Source of the DNA: Mycolicibacterium boenickei
GTDB lineage: Bacteria > Actinomycetota > Actinomycetes > Mycobacteriales > Mycobacteriaceae
Direction of reading: 5' to 3'
Assembly (NCBI RefSeq): GCF_010731295.1
Contig: NZ_AP022579.1
Location: 6,448,001-6,512,000 of the forward strand
Length of the DNA: 64,000 nt
The notes under the pieces: model-generated
Seen by the model: only the letters and a program-made list of their open reading frames with translations
Databases searched by the model: none
Told to the model about the DNA's origin: nothing
Program-made: the position numbers and the translations under genes
Shown here: positions 8,782 to 17,242 of the stretch, piece by piece
Layout: the number at the start of each line of letters is the position of its first letter
How positions within the stretch are numbered: position 1 is the first letter of the stretch

Positions 8782-10126
8782 TGGCGGGCATGATCGCCCC
8801 GTCCACGACCCACAGACCCTCGACTCCCAGCACCCGGCAGGTCGGGTCGAGTACCGCGTCGGGCCCGGTCCCCATCGGCGCGGTGCCGGCCAGATGCTGC
8901 GATGTCGACCACGACGGCTCACCGACTTGCGCTGTGTGACTGACTAATTCGCGGGCCAGCTCGGCACCCCGGCGCAGCGCGTCGACATCCTCGGCGACCG
9001 TGTCATAACGGTGCTCGATGACCGGTGCCGCCGCCGGGTCCGCAGAAGCCAACCGGACCCGCCCGCGCGAGTGCGGCCGCATCAGGGCCACACCCAGGTG
9101 TGGAAGCTCGGCGGGATCATGCCCGGGACCGTGCACCATGGCCGCGAAACCAGCCGTGTACGGGCGGATCTCGATCCCGTCGGCGGTGGTGAGCACGGCC
9201 TCCAGCGGCGGCAGGTCATGGGTGGGCAACCAGGACACCGGAATCACCCATTCCGGATGGTCCACCGTGTGCATGCCGACCGGCAACCCCGCCACCACCT
9301 CGACGCCGTGCGTCTCGAGATCCGAAGGCGGCCCCACACCGGACAGCAGCAGCAGATGCGCCGATCCGATTGCACCGGAACACAGCACAATTCGATCAGC
9401 GTGCAGTATCGAACCGTCATCGCACCGCACCCCGACAGCCCGGTTCGCCCGGAACAGCACCCGATGAACCCTGGTGTCGGTGCGCAATTCGAGATTGGGC
9501 CGCTCCAGGGCCGGTATCAGATAGGCACCGCCGGGCCCGACTCTGGTGCCGCCGTTGATGTTCAACGGAACCGCCCCAACCCCGGCCGGCAGCACCGCAC
9601 CGGCGTCCGAGCCGTTCAGGTCGTCGACCCACCCGAACCCGGATCTGGTGGACGCTTCGACGAATGATGCTGTGCAGCCGTCGAATTCATTAACCCGCCG
9701 AACCGTGATCGGACCGCTGTCCCCGTGCAGCGCAGTATCGAAATCCAGATCGGTCTCGATGGCCCGGAAGTGCGGCAGCACATCGCTCCAGCCCCAGCCG
9801 GGCACCGCCCAGGTGTCGAAGTCTGTGGGCAGCCCCCGACAGAAGTAGCCGCCGTTGACCGCCCCCGAACCGCCGACGACCGACCCTCGGATGATCTCGG
9901 TGTGCCGCGGCGGGTTCTCCGTCAGCACCGATGGGAAGTGGCGGACCACCGAGCTGGCCGCCCCGATCGGCAGCCGCAGGCCGTCGGTGATCTGGGCCGC
10001 CACCCGCGGATCACTGGGCGCCGGACCGGCCTCGACGACGGTGACATGACAGCGCGGATCACTGGAAAGCCGTTCAGCCAGAATTGAACCCGCGCTTCCG
10101 GCGCCGACGATCAGTACATCTGTCAA
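8711..10126 (-). CDS. mftG: Mycofactocin-associated GMC oxidoreductase MftG
   Basis: A 471-residue flavoprotein of the glucose-methanol-choline family. I place the start at a TTG (10126), giving LTDVLIVGAGSAGS; the FAD-binding GxGxxG lies at residues 7-12. The GMC signature regions are visible (GSVVGGSGAVNGGYFCRG; VLCSGAIGSAHLLLLSGVG), and the C-terminal active-site part includes HLAGTAPMG and SRGPHATIAM. In mycobacteria MftG reoxidises mycofactocinol and so links the cofactor to the respiratory chain. It starts 7 nt after mftF and ends the mft operon. Confidence 0.93.
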   Translation of the reverse strand: MTDVLIVGAGSAGSILAERLSSDPRCHVTVVEAGPAPSDPRVAAQITDGLRLPIGAASSVVRHFPSVLTENPPRHTEIIRGSVVGGSGAVNGGYFCRGLPTDFDTWAVPGWGWSDVLPHFRAIETDLDFDTALHGDSGPITVRRVNEFDGCTASFVEASTRSGFGWVDDLNGSDAGAVLPAGVGAVPLNINGGTRVGPGGAYLIPALERPNLELRTDTRVHRVLFRANRAVGVRCDDGSILHADRIVLCSGAIGSAHLLLLSGVGPPSDLETHGVEVVAGLPVGMHTVDHPEWVIPVSWLPTHDLPPLEAVLTTADGIEIRPYTAGFAAMVHGPGHDPAELPHLGVALMRPHSRGRVRLASADPAAAPVIEHRYDTVAEDVDALRRGAELARELVSHTAQVGEPSWSTSQHLAGTAPMGTGPDAVLDPTCRVLGVEGLWVVDGAIMPAITSRGPHATIAMIGHRAAEFLAT

Positions 10127-10133
10127 TTGGGTT

Positions 10134-11546
10134 TTAGCTCCGCAGCTGCGGCTTGAGGGCACCCAGCTGACGTTCGCGCACCACCCCGGTCCACAAGCCG
10201 ATGCCGTAGGCCAGATCGTCCAGGCGCTTGAGCAGGATGTGGGCCAGCAGGCCGACCGGTTTGGTGTCGTCGTCGACGTTGCCGCGCCGGCTCGCCCAGT
10301 CGACCACGCCGTCGAGCACCGCGGCCACCAGGACCGCGTGTCTGGCCCGCCGGAACAGCAGGGCGGCGATCAGGGCCACGGGCCAGTAGTGCCTGCAGAT
10401 CGCCGAACACAGCTGCAGTGCCGCCGACCACAGCCCGCGTGCCGTGACCGCCGCGACCTCGGTGGGTTCGGTGTCGACGGTACTGAGGGAGCGGGCGATG
10501 CGCCGGCCCGTCAAGATCGCGATCACCACGGAGCCCAGATACCCGACGTAGGACCCCATGGCCAGGAACAGCCAGACCATCAACGTCCAGCCCGAGATCA
10601 CCACCGGGGCGGTCTTACCCGGGTGCCGGACGCTCAACGGTGCTGCCGATGTGCCGTAGAAAGCCTTGCGGTTGAACCACTCTCGCAGATCCGTCCGGTG
10701 GTCATGTGCCACCAGCGCGATCGGCTCGTACCGCAGCCGGGCCCCGGACTCGACCAGGCGCCAGCACAGGTCGACGTCTTCACCGGACTGCATGGTCTCG
10801 TCGAAACCACCCACCGCGGACAGCGCCGAGCGTCGGCAGATGATGGCCGCGCTGGGCACGTATGACACCGGGCCGTAGGGCACCACCGGCGCCTCACGGA
10901 CCCCGAGGTCCAACGACGACCGGACCGCCTCGTACCGGGCCACCACGTTGTCGGCGGTGTGCAGTCCGACGATGCGCGGCGCCACCAGGGCCACGGCCGG
11001 GTCGCAGAAGTGTCCGAGCAACGCCTCGAGCCACCCCCGCCGCGGCACCACATCGGAGTCGAGGAACGCCACGAAGTCGGTCTCCGACGCGGCCAGGCCG
11101 GTGTTGCGAGCGGCCGCCGGACCGTTGCTGCGGAGGTGCCGGAGCACCTGGACGTCGCAGTGCATGCCAGCGAACTCCGATTGCGCGACGGGAACCGCCG
11201 AGCCGTCGTCGACCACGATCACCCGCAGGCCCCGCAACGCGGCGATCAGCCGATGCAGACCGGATACGTTGTCCCGCACGGGGATAACGACCGTCACGTC
11301 GCGGTGCGACGGCCCGCTGGGCGGACGGGGGTGGGCGACCGTGGCGTCGAGCAAAGTCCGGGCGAGTTGCGCGCTCTGGGCGTCGTGCACCTCCAGGCGG
11401 CCGCCGTTGAGCATGGTCTGCGCCGTCGGCGCCAACCGCAGCAACCGGGTCGGCGACCCGCCGAGCAGGGCCGCCCCGGCCCCGAGCACCTTGACACGGC
11501 GGTCCACCTGTACGGCGAAACCGTCGGGCAGCCTCGGTCCGGTCAT
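10134..11546 (-). CDS. mftF: Mycofactocin glycosyltransferase MftF
   Basis: A 470-residue GT2-type glycosyltransferase. After about 80 residues comes the GT-A domain: [16 protein letters not shown] (111-116), the metal-binding DSD (163-165) and the [11 protein letters not shown] catalytic region (about 245-255). The C-terminal third has several hydrophobic segments ([20 protein letters not shown] and following), so it is membrane-attached. In mycobacteria MftF adds a beta-1,4-glucan chain to premycofactocin. The ATG at 11546 overlaps the mftE stop (ATGA). Confidence 0.95.
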   Translation of the reverse strand: MTGPRLPDGFAVQVDRRVKVLGAGAALLGGSPTRLLRLAPTAQTMLNGGRLEVHDAQSAQLARTLLDATVAHPRPPSGPSHRDVTVVIPVRDNVSGLHRLIAALRGLRVIVVDDGSAVPVAQSEFAGMHCDVQVLRHLRSNGPAAARNTGLAASETDFVAFLDSDVVPRRGWLEALLGHFCDPAVALVAPRIVGLHTADNVVARYEAVRSSLDLGVREAPVVPYGPVSYVPSAAIICRRSALSAVGGFDETMQSGEDVDLCWRLVESGARLRYEPIALVAHDHRTDLREWFNRKAFYGTSAAPLSVRHPGKTAPVVISGWTLMVWLFLAMGSYVGYLGSVVIAILTGRRIARSLSTVDTEPTEVAAVTARGLWSAALQLCSAICRHYWPVALIAALLFRRARHAVLVAAVLDGVVDWASRRGNVDDDTKPVGLLAHILLKRLDDLAYGIGLWTGVVRERQLGALKPQLRS

Positions 11547-12286
11547 GTCAGCAATCCGTTCCGGTCGGGCTGCCACCGCCTGATCCGACCGCCGCAGCCG
11601 TTGACCATTTCAGCAAAGATACGCTCCCCCTCGGCAGCCGTCGCGGTGGTCGGGTCACCGAGCACCCCGACTTCGCTGACTGCAGCGATCCCGCCACTGC
11701 GCATCGCGGGCATCAGCTCGGCCAGCGGGGCGGTGTTGCCCGCGGTCAGGTCGTCGGTCCAGACATCACCGGGCGAAATATGTAGCAATACAGATGTTTC
11801 GGTATGCCCCGCGTGTGCATCCGCGCCCTCGGCGATGCACGGAACCCAGCCAACGTCGCGGCCCTCCCGGCGCAACAGGGCCACCGCAGCGACCAGCGCC
11901 TCCACATTCCCACCGTGACCATTGACGTAGACGAGTCGCGAGGCCCAGCTCGATGCGGAACGTCCGTACTCCACCAGCAACGACTGCAATGCAGCGGTGC
12001 CGATCGACACCGTGCCGGGGAACCCCTCGTGCTCGCCGCTGGCGCCGTAGGAGACGGGCGGCGCGACCATCCAGGCGCCGGCCGAGGCATCGTCGAGCTG
12101 CTCGAGGACCTCGCGCGCGACAGCCGTCGCGATACGCGTGTCGGTGTCCAGAGGCAGGTGCGGACCATGTTGCTCGGTAGAGCCCACCGGGATGATCAAC
12201 ATTGGCGACACGCTTCGTAGCTGTCTCGACGTTGAGTTCCCGAGCCCGCTGGGGAAAGCCACGTGCCGATCGTAGGCCGTATTCAC
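11543..12286 (-). CDS. mftE: Mycofactocin peptidase MftE (creatininase family)
   Basis: A 247-residue protein of the creatinine amidohydrolase fold. Metal-ligand motifs are [14 protein letters not shown] (near residues 36-49), VNGHGGN and the GHTETS segment. MftE cleaves the modified MftA peptide to release the C-terminal Val-Tyr-derived core. The GTG at 12286 is the best start, with a poor Shine-Dalgarno. Unlike the tightly spaced neighbours it is separated from mftD by 136 nt, so it may have some independent expression. Confidence 0.93.
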   Translation of the reverse strand: MNTAYDRHVAFPSGLGNSTSRQLRSVSPMLIIPVGSTEQHGPHLPLDTDTRIATAVAREVLEQLDDASAGAWMVAPPVSYGASGEHEGFPGTVSIGTAALQSLLVEYGRSASSWASRLVYVNGHGGNVEALVAAVALLRREGRDVGWVPCIAEGADAHAGHTETSVLLHISPGDVWTDDLTAGNTAPLAELMPAMRSGGIAAVSEVGVLGDPTTATAAEGERIFAEMVNGCGGRIRRWQPDRNGLLT

Positions 12287-12422
12287 CTACTGTGCGCCAA
12301 TTGTTGGAGCACAAGCAGCAATTGATTTGCCTTAGCTTTCTCTGACACCCGCCATGAGCATCACGTACGTCTCTTCTGCCACCCCTGTCACGCCACGCCG
12401 ACGACTCGCCGAGGGCCGGCGG
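12287..12422. other. Gap inside the mft cluster, possible secondary promoter
   Basis: This non-coding stretch of 136 nt separates mftD from mftE in an otherwise tightly packed operon. It contains two CAATTG-centred motifs, CCAATTGTTGG (about 12297-12307) and GCAATTGAT (about 12319-12327), similar to the ACAATTGT palindrome before mftA. No convincing -35/-10 pair or terminator hairpin is visible. Confidence 0.3.
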
Positions 12423-13613
12423 TCAGGAGTCGGTGCGCGGCACGCCGAGGGTCCGGGTGAAGCCTTCGGGAACCAGGATGTCGTCCGGCGTCAGATCGTG
12501 GATCGAGGACTTGCCCAACCCGCGCAGCGCGGAGTCGATGCCACCGCTGAGAATGTCCAGCACGTTCTCGACGCCGGCCTGCCCGTTGGCCGCCAGGCCC
12601 CACAGGTAAGCGCGTCCGATCATCACGGCCCGGGCACCGAGCGCCACCGCCTTGACGACGTCGCTGCCGCGCCGGATCCCGCCGTCCAGCAAAACCTCGA
12701 CCTGGTCCCCCACCGCGTCGGCGATGGCGGGCAGGCAGCGGATCGCTGCCGGCGTGCCGTCCAGGTTGTTGCCGCCGTGGTTCGACACCGTGATGGCCGA
12801 AACACCCGCATCCACGGCACGTTTGGCGTCGTCCACCCGAACCATGCCCTTGAGCAGGAACGGCCCGCCCCACTGCTCACGCAGCCAGGCGATGTCCTCC
12901 CAGGTCGGGGGCGGGGTCCCCATCCACTGCCCGTAGGCCTCGAAGAACGTCGGCCCCGGCTCACCGCGCCGGCCCTGGTTGGGCACGCGCAGGTCCGGCG
13001 GGCGCAGGTGCTTGCCGAAGCTCCACAGCCACCGGGGCTTGGTGAGCACCTCGGGGGACATCCGCAGCATCGTGCGCAGGTCCATTCGCTCCGGGATCTT
13101 CGGGCTACCCCAGTCGCGGCCGTGGCTGAAGCTCCAGTCGGTCGTACAGATGAGTCCGACCGCCCCGGCATCCTTGGCGCGCTGCACCCGCTCGGCGATC
13201 TCGTCGCGGGACCCGAGCCAGTAGATCTGGAAGAAGATCTTGTCGTTGACGGCGGTGACTTCTTCCATTGGCTTGCTCGCGAAGGAAGACAGCCCCATGG
13301 CGGTGCCACGTGCCGCCGCCGCGCGGGCCACGGCCACCTCACCGTCGGGATCAACCGCCTGCACACCGGTCGGCGAGATGATGACCGGCATCGAGATGTC
13401 CTGCCCCATCACGGTTGTCGCCATCTCACGCTTCTCGGTCGCACCGACCACGTGCGGCGCGAACCCGAGCTCGGCGAACGACTCCACATTGTCGGAGACC
13501 GTCACGCCCTTCTCGCTGGCAGAGATCAGCGACGAGTAGGCGGACTTGGGGAGCCGCTTCTTCGCCCGCTGCTGGGCGATGGCGACGGTCTCGAACCAGG
13601 TATCACGGGCCAT
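12423..13613 (-). CDS. mftD: Mycofactocin-maturation FMN oxidase MftD
   Basis: A 396-residue member of the FMN-dependent alpha-hydroxy-acid dehydrogenase (LldD-like) family. The FMN and active-site region reads VSNHGGNNLDGTP, where the catalytic His is kept but the usual Arg after HGG is Asn, in keeping with a substrate other than lactate. GGIRRGSDVVKAVALGA is the phosphate-binding part. MftD oxidatively deaminates the MftE product to give premycofactocin with its redox-active alpha-keto amide. It starts 3 nt after the mftC stop. In older annotations it is called lldD1. Confidence 0.95.
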   Translation of the reverse strand: MARDTWFETVAIAQQRAKKRLPKSAYSSLISASEKGVTVSDNVESFAELGFAPHVVGATEKREMATTVMGQDISMPVIISPTGVQAVDPDGEVAVARAAAARGTAMGLSSFASKPMEEVTAVNDKIFFQIYWLGSRDEIAERVQRAKDAGAVGLICTTDWSFSHGRDWGSPKIPERMDLRTMLRMSPEVLTKPRWLWSFGKHLRPPDLRVPNQGRRGEPGPTFFEAYGQWMGTPPPTWEDIAWLREQWGGPFLLKGMVRVDDAKRAVDAGVSAITVSNHGGNNLDGTPAAIRCLPAIADAVGDQVEVLLDGGIRRGSDVVKAVALGARAVMIGRAYLWGLAANGQAGVENVLDILSGGIDSALRGLGKSSIHDLTPDDILVPEGFTRTLGVPRTDS

Positions 13614-13616
13614 GGA

Positions 13617-14795
13617 TTACACCGGACTTTCGTTACAGGCGCGGGCGGGAGGCTTGGTCAGCAACTTGAGTGCGACCGGCCCCTGCTTGGTACCGCGGGA
13701 GTGGTCACCGCTGGGCTTGGGTTTGACGCGCTCGGCCGCCAGGGCAGGCTCGCCCCAGCCTTCGACGCACTCGGGGTCCGGTCCGTCCATCGGCAGACCG
13801 GTGAAGAACTTGGCCGCCATGCAGCCGCCACGGCAGGCGTCGTAATGACCGCAGCCGCTGCAGGCGCCGGCCGACTGCGGCTCGCGCAGCTCGCGGAACA
13901 AGGTGGAGTTCTGCCAGACGTTCTGGAAACCGTTATCCTCCAGGATGTTTCCGGCCAGGAACTTGTCGTGGATGGCGAACGGGCAGGCGTAGACGTCGCC
14001 CACCGGATCGATCAGGCACACCACACGGCCGGCCCCACACAGGTTCAGCCCGGCCAGCGCGCCGGGCTCGCCGAGCCCCGACAGGTGGAAGAACGAGTCG
14101 CCGGTCAGCACCCGCTCACCGTGGGCAACCAACCAGTTGTACAGCTGGCGCTGCTGGTCCGCGGTCGGGTGCAGCTCGTCCCAGACGTCGGCACCGCGGC
14201 CCGACGGGCGCAGCCGGGTGATCCGCAACGTGGCCCCGTAACGGTCGGCCAGCGCCTTGAACTCGTCGAGCTGGTCGACGTTGTGGCGGGTCACCACAAC
14301 CGAGATCTTGGCATCGGAAAAGCCCGCGGCGGCAAGGTTTTCCAGCGCACGCACGGCCATGTCGAACGACCCCTTGCCGCGCACCGCGTCGTTGACCTCG
14401 GCGTTGGCTCCGTCCAGCGAGATCTGTACGTCGACGTAGTCGCTGGCGGCGAGCTTCGCGGCCACCTCCGGCGTGATACGCACACCGTTGGTGGAGAACT
14501 TGACCCCGACGTGATGCTCGGTCGCGTAGTCGACCAGTTCCCAGAAGTCCGGGCGCACAGTGGGTTCGCCACCGCCGATGTTCACGTAGAACACCTGCAT
14601 GCGTTCCAGCTCGTCGATGATGTCCTTGCACTGCTCGGTGGAGAGCTCGCGCGGATCCCGCTTGCCCGAGGAGGACAGGCAGTGCACGCACGCCAGATTG
14701 CAGGCGTAGGTGAGCTCCCAGGTCAGGCAGATGGGGGCGTCGAGTCCGTGTTCGAACTGTTCGACGAGCCTCGGCACAGGGGCAACAGAAGTCAT
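13617..14795 (-). CDS. mftC: Mycofactocin radical SAM maturase MftC
   Basis: A 392-residue radical SAM/SPASM enzyme. The SAM cluster motif is CNLACVHC (Cys32, 36, 39), followed by NIGGGEPT. The C-terminal SPASM domain holds further Cys residues (VYACPFAIHDKF; CSGCGHYDACRGGC) for auxiliary clusters. MftC decarboxylates the C-terminal Tyr of MftA and then forms the Val-Tyr cross-link. The ATG at 14795 overlaps the mftB stop (ATGA); the open frame upstream overlaps mftB and is not used. Confidence 0.97.
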   Translation of the reverse strand: MTSVAPVPRLVEQFEHGLDAPICLTWELTYACNLACVHCLSSSGKRDPRELSTEQCKDIIDELERMQVFYVNIGGGEPTVRPDFWELVDYATEHHVGVKFSTNGVRITPEVAAKLAASDYVDVQISLDGANAEVNDAVRGKGSFDMAVRALENLAAAGFSDAKISVVVTRHNVDQLDEFKALADRYGATLRITRLRPSGRGADVWDELHPTADQQRQLYNWLVAHGERVLTGDSFFHLSGLGEPGALAGLNLCGAGRVVCLIDPVGDVYACPFAIHDKFLAGNILEDNGFQNVWQNSTLFRELREPQSAGACSGCGHYDACRGGCMAAKFFTGLPMDGPDPECVEGWGEPALAAERVKPKPSGDHSRGTKQGPVALKLLTKPPARACNESPV

Positions 14796-15106
14796 TGTGA
14801 GTTCCCGGGGATGAGCATCTTCGAGGACACCAGCACGCTCAGGGCATGCAGGTAGGGACCTTGGTCGGAATCTGCGATACCGGCCGCGCGGCACGCGGAC
14901 CGGGCGTCGGGGTGATCGGCCAGAGAGTTGACCACCTCGACGACCGTCCGGTTCTTCAGAAACGACAGCTTGCGGGTTCCGAAGTGATACAGCAGGGCGC
15001 CGAACGGCTCGGGCCGCACCGCCACCTGGTGGTGCAACCGCCAGCTGACATCAGGGTCGAATACGACGCCGGTGCGCCCAGCCATATCGGCAACCTCTGC
15101 GGACAC
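14792..15106 (-). CDS. mftB: Mycofactocin RiPP recognition protein MftB
   Basis: A small protein of 104 residues (GTG at 15106, 2 nt after the mftA stop) or 97 residues (ATG at 15085). It is a PqqD-like RiPP recognition element: FDPDVSWRLHHQVAVRPEPF, then GALLYHFGTRKLSFLKN, then a winged-helix-like C-terminus. MftB binds the MftA leader and presents it to MftC. Gene position and length match the family; no Shine-Dalgarno is clear for either start, which suggests translational coupling to mftA. Confidence 0.9.
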   Translation of the reverse strand: MSAEVADMAGRTGVVFDPDVSWRLHHQVAVRPEPFGALLYHFGTRKLSFLKNRTVVEVVNSLADHPDARSACRAAGIADSDQGPYLHALSVLVSSKMLIPGNSQ

Positions 15107-15108
15107 CG

Positions 15109-15204
15109 TCAGTAGACCCCGCACATACCGTCGATCGAGACCTCTTCGACGAGCGTCTCGGTGACGAGCTGGGTTTCGGTTTCAACCTGCGGGTTCTGAT
15201 CCAT
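15109..15204 (-). CDS. mftA: Mycofactocin precursor peptide MftA
   Basis: A 31-residue peptide (ATG at 15204). Its C-terminus is IDGMCGVY, the diagnostic end of MftA: the last Val-Tyr pair becomes the cofactor core and the Gly-Val bond is cut by MftE. The acidic leader ([14 protein letters not shown]) is recognised by MftB. It is the first gene of mftABCDEFG and is divergent from mftR. Confidence 0.97.
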   Translation of the reverse strand: MDQNPQVETETQLVTETLVEEVSIDGMCGVY

Positions 15205-15297
15205 GAATCGCACCTTTCCTGCAACTGTGGGTCTCGACAATTGTGACCTGAGTCGCAAGAATATGGCATCGAGTGCACAAATGGAAGGGCGGGTTTC
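15205..15297. promoter_or_regulatory. mftA/mftR divergent promoter region
   Basis: This 93-nt gap carries a perfect palindrome ACAATTGT (15237-15244), flanked by GGTC and GACC, a reasonable MftR binding site. On the minus strand a TATTCT (15259-15264) with TTCCAT 17 nt upstream could be the mftA promoter, with the palindrome downstream of it. The mftR side has a GAAGGG ribosome-binding site at 15284-15289. Confidence 0.45.
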
Positions 15298-15903
15298 ATG
15301 CGGCAGGTATCGGGGCCCCGTGTCGGCCGGCGCCCGTCCACCACGCAGGACCACATCACCGACGTCGCCCTGGCCCTGTTCGCCAGCCGGGGCTTCGACG
15401 AGGTGAGCGTCGACGACGTGGCCAAGGCCGCCGGCATCGCGCGCCGCACGCTGTTCCGGTACTACGCCTCCAAGAACGCCATCCCCTGGGGTGACTTCGA
15501 CGCCCACCTGCAACACCTGCGCGAGCTGCTCGGCTCCCTGAGCACAGAGATCCCGCTGGCCGAGGCGCTGCGCACGGCCCTGCTGTCGTTCAACACCTAC
15601 GACGACCAGGAGATGGCCCAGCACCGCCGCCGCATGCGGGTGATTCTGGAAACCGCTGGATTGCAGGCATATTCGATGACCATGTACGCCGGGTGGCGCG
15701 AGGTCATCGCCGCCTACGTGGCACAGCGGATCGGCGCGGCACCCGGCGATCTGATGCCCCAGACCGCGGGCTGGCTGATGCTGGGCGTGGCACTGTCGGC
15801 GTATGAGCACTGGCTGGCCGACGAGTCGGTCGCCCTGGCCGATGCCATCGCCGCGGCGTTCGAGGTGGCGCGGCCCGGGCTGGAAGCGCTAACCCCGCGC
15901 TAG
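15298..15903 (+). CDS. mftR: Mycofactocin-system transcriptional regulator MftR (TetR family)
   Basis: A 201-residue TetR regulator. The helix-turn-helix is [20 protein letters not shown] (residues 39-58); the second half is the ligand domain. Divergent placement beside mftA is the conserved arrangement. In mycobacteria MftR represses the mft genes and is released by acyl-CoA ligands. Its last 15 nt overlap the convergent PhyH-like gene. Confidence 0.93.
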   Translation: MRQVSGPRVGRRPSTTQDHITDVALALFASRGFDEVSVDDVAKAAGIARRTLFRYYASKNAIPWGDFDAHLQHLRELLGSLSTEIPLAEALRTALLSFNTYDDQEMAQHRRRMRVILETAGLQAYSMTMYAGWREVIAAYVAQRIGAAPGDLMPQTAGWLMLGVALSAYEHWLADESVALADAIAAAFEVARPGLEALTPR

Positions 15904-16632
15904 CTGGTCCCACACGCAGGCCAGTGCCGCGGGACCTCGCGGGCTGAGCGCCTCGGCGAGCACGACAGGCGCCTGCGACATGAAACGTGGTGCGCTGCCG
16001 CGATGTACGTCGGCGGCATGGACCGTGAACGGATGCACCACGAACATGTCACCGGGCCGTCCCGTGGCACGAGCCACCGGACGGTCTCGGCTGGCCTCGT
16101 CCACGAGCGTGCCGGCCTCGACGAAGTCGATCGGCTCGGGCCCCAGCACCCCGGCGACGTCGCGGTGGGAACCCACGCGGATACGCGTCGGCGCGTCGTC
16201 GGGCCCCACCTCCGACAGCAGCGTCAGCACCAGAACGGTGTGCGGGCGGCCGCTGACCGCCCATTGACCTCCTGGCAGCGGGGTGTTGGCATCGACGTGC
16301 CAGCCCCGGTCCTCGGCGGGCGGGTCGACGGGAAACCGGACCGGGATGTTGCCGAGGGCTCCGCGGGGCTGCCAACCTCCGGTTCCGCAGATCTGGTCCA
16401 GTGCATCGGCGAGCGGGGCGCTGTTCACCACCTGGCCGAACGGGCCCGCCCCGGTGAGATCGGCGGCCCACACCACCGGGCTGGTCCACGACGCCGGATC
16501 GGCAGGGGGCAATCCGATCTGCGCCCAGAGCAGATCCCTGGCCGCATCGGCGATTTCAGCCGGAGCGGCCCGCTCGACCTTGACGAACCCGTCCCGCTTG
16601 AATGCATCGACGTCCACCACGACGACCACCAT
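15889..16632 (-). CDS. Phytanoyl-CoA dioxygenase-like Fe(II)/2-oxoglutarate oxygenase
   Basis: A 247-residue protein with the non-heme iron facial triad of PhyH-type oxygenases: [14 protein letters not shown] gives His and Asp, and the distal His lies in [13 protein letters not shown], followed by APRFMSQ, which places the 2-oxoglutarate-binding Arg. It should hydroxylate a small molecule in the cytoplasm; the substrate is unknown. The start is ambiguous ([11 protein letters not shown], several GTG codons) and the ribosome-binding site is weak. It is convergent with mftR and divergent from the sigma-factor gene. Confidence 0.8.
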   Translation of the reverse strand: MVVVVVDVDAFKRDGFVKVERAAPAEIADAARDLLWAQIGLPPADPASWTSPVVWAADLTGAGPFGQVVNSAPLADALDQICGTGGWQPRGALGNIPVRFPVDPPAEDRGWHVDANTPLPGGQWAVSGRPHTVLVLTLLSEVGPDDAPTRIRVGSHRDVAGVLGPEPIDFVEAGTLVDEASRDRPVARATGRPGDMFVVHPFTVHAADVHRGSAPRFMSQAPVVLAEALSPRGPAALACVWDQLARG

Positions 16633-16726
16633 GACGCACCCGGCCCGACCCGGGCCAATGATTTTCCGGCCAAAATTCTCGGCACAACACCGTCGGAGTT
16701 CGGCCCCCGGCGGCGACGATAAGGGT

Positions 16727-17242
16727 GTGAGCGCCGAAACTGACGCTCCGCGGGTACTGCTGAGGTGCTACGACGAGGCCCTGCCAGTGGTGTACGGCTA
16801 CTTCGTACGACGCTGCGGTGACCGCGGAACCGCCGAAGACCTGACGTCGGAGACGTTCCTGGCCGCCATGGACGCGGCCCGCAGACCGTCGCCGCCGCCG
16901 ATCTCGGTGCCCTGGTTGATCGGGGTCGCCAGGCACAAACTCGCCGATCACTACCGCAGGCGGCACGACCGGTTCACCGTACCCGTGGCCGAACTGCCCG
17001 AACCGGTGGATCCGGCCGACGACTGGGATGCCGAGCTGGATCGCATTGTCGCCGAATCAGTTTTGGCCCGGCTGCCCGAGCAGCACCGCACGGTCTTGGC
17101 CCTGCGCTACCTCGACGACTGCACGGTGGGTGAATGCGCCGAGCTGATCGGACGGACCGTGCACGCCACGGAGGCCCTGCTGGTGCGGGCCCGCCGCGCT
17201 TTCAGAGCCCAGTACCCGGCGCCGGAGGGAGGGACGTCGTGA
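16727..17242 (+). CDS. ECF-type RNA polymerase sigma factor
   Basis: A 171-residue protein with both ECF domains. Region 2 includes GYFVRRCGDRGTAEDLTSET (about residues 26-45); region 4 is LPEQHRTVLALRYLDDCTVG followed by a helix-turn-helix. I chose the GTG at 16727; the AAGGG just before it is too near to be a Shine-Dalgarno, so the mRNA may be leaderless. Its stop overlaps the GTG of the next gene (GTGA). No anti-sigma factor gene is adjacent; instead the partner encodes a VOC protein. Confidence 0.88.
   Translation: MSAETDAPRVLLRCYDEALPVVYGYFVRRCGDRGTAEDLTSETFLAAMDAARRPSPPPISVPWLIGVARHKLADHYRRRHDRFTVPVAELPEPVDPADDWDAELDRIVAESVLARLPEQHRTVLALRYLDDCTVGECAELIGRTVHATEALLVRARRAFRAQYPAPEGGTS

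Noticed and set aside
17134..17238. Extension of the VOC protein frame upstream into the sigma-factor gene.
   Set aside because: The GTG at 17239 has an excellent ribosome-binding site and couples to the sigma factor stop; the upstream part is antisense-like Arg-rich translation of the sigma gene.
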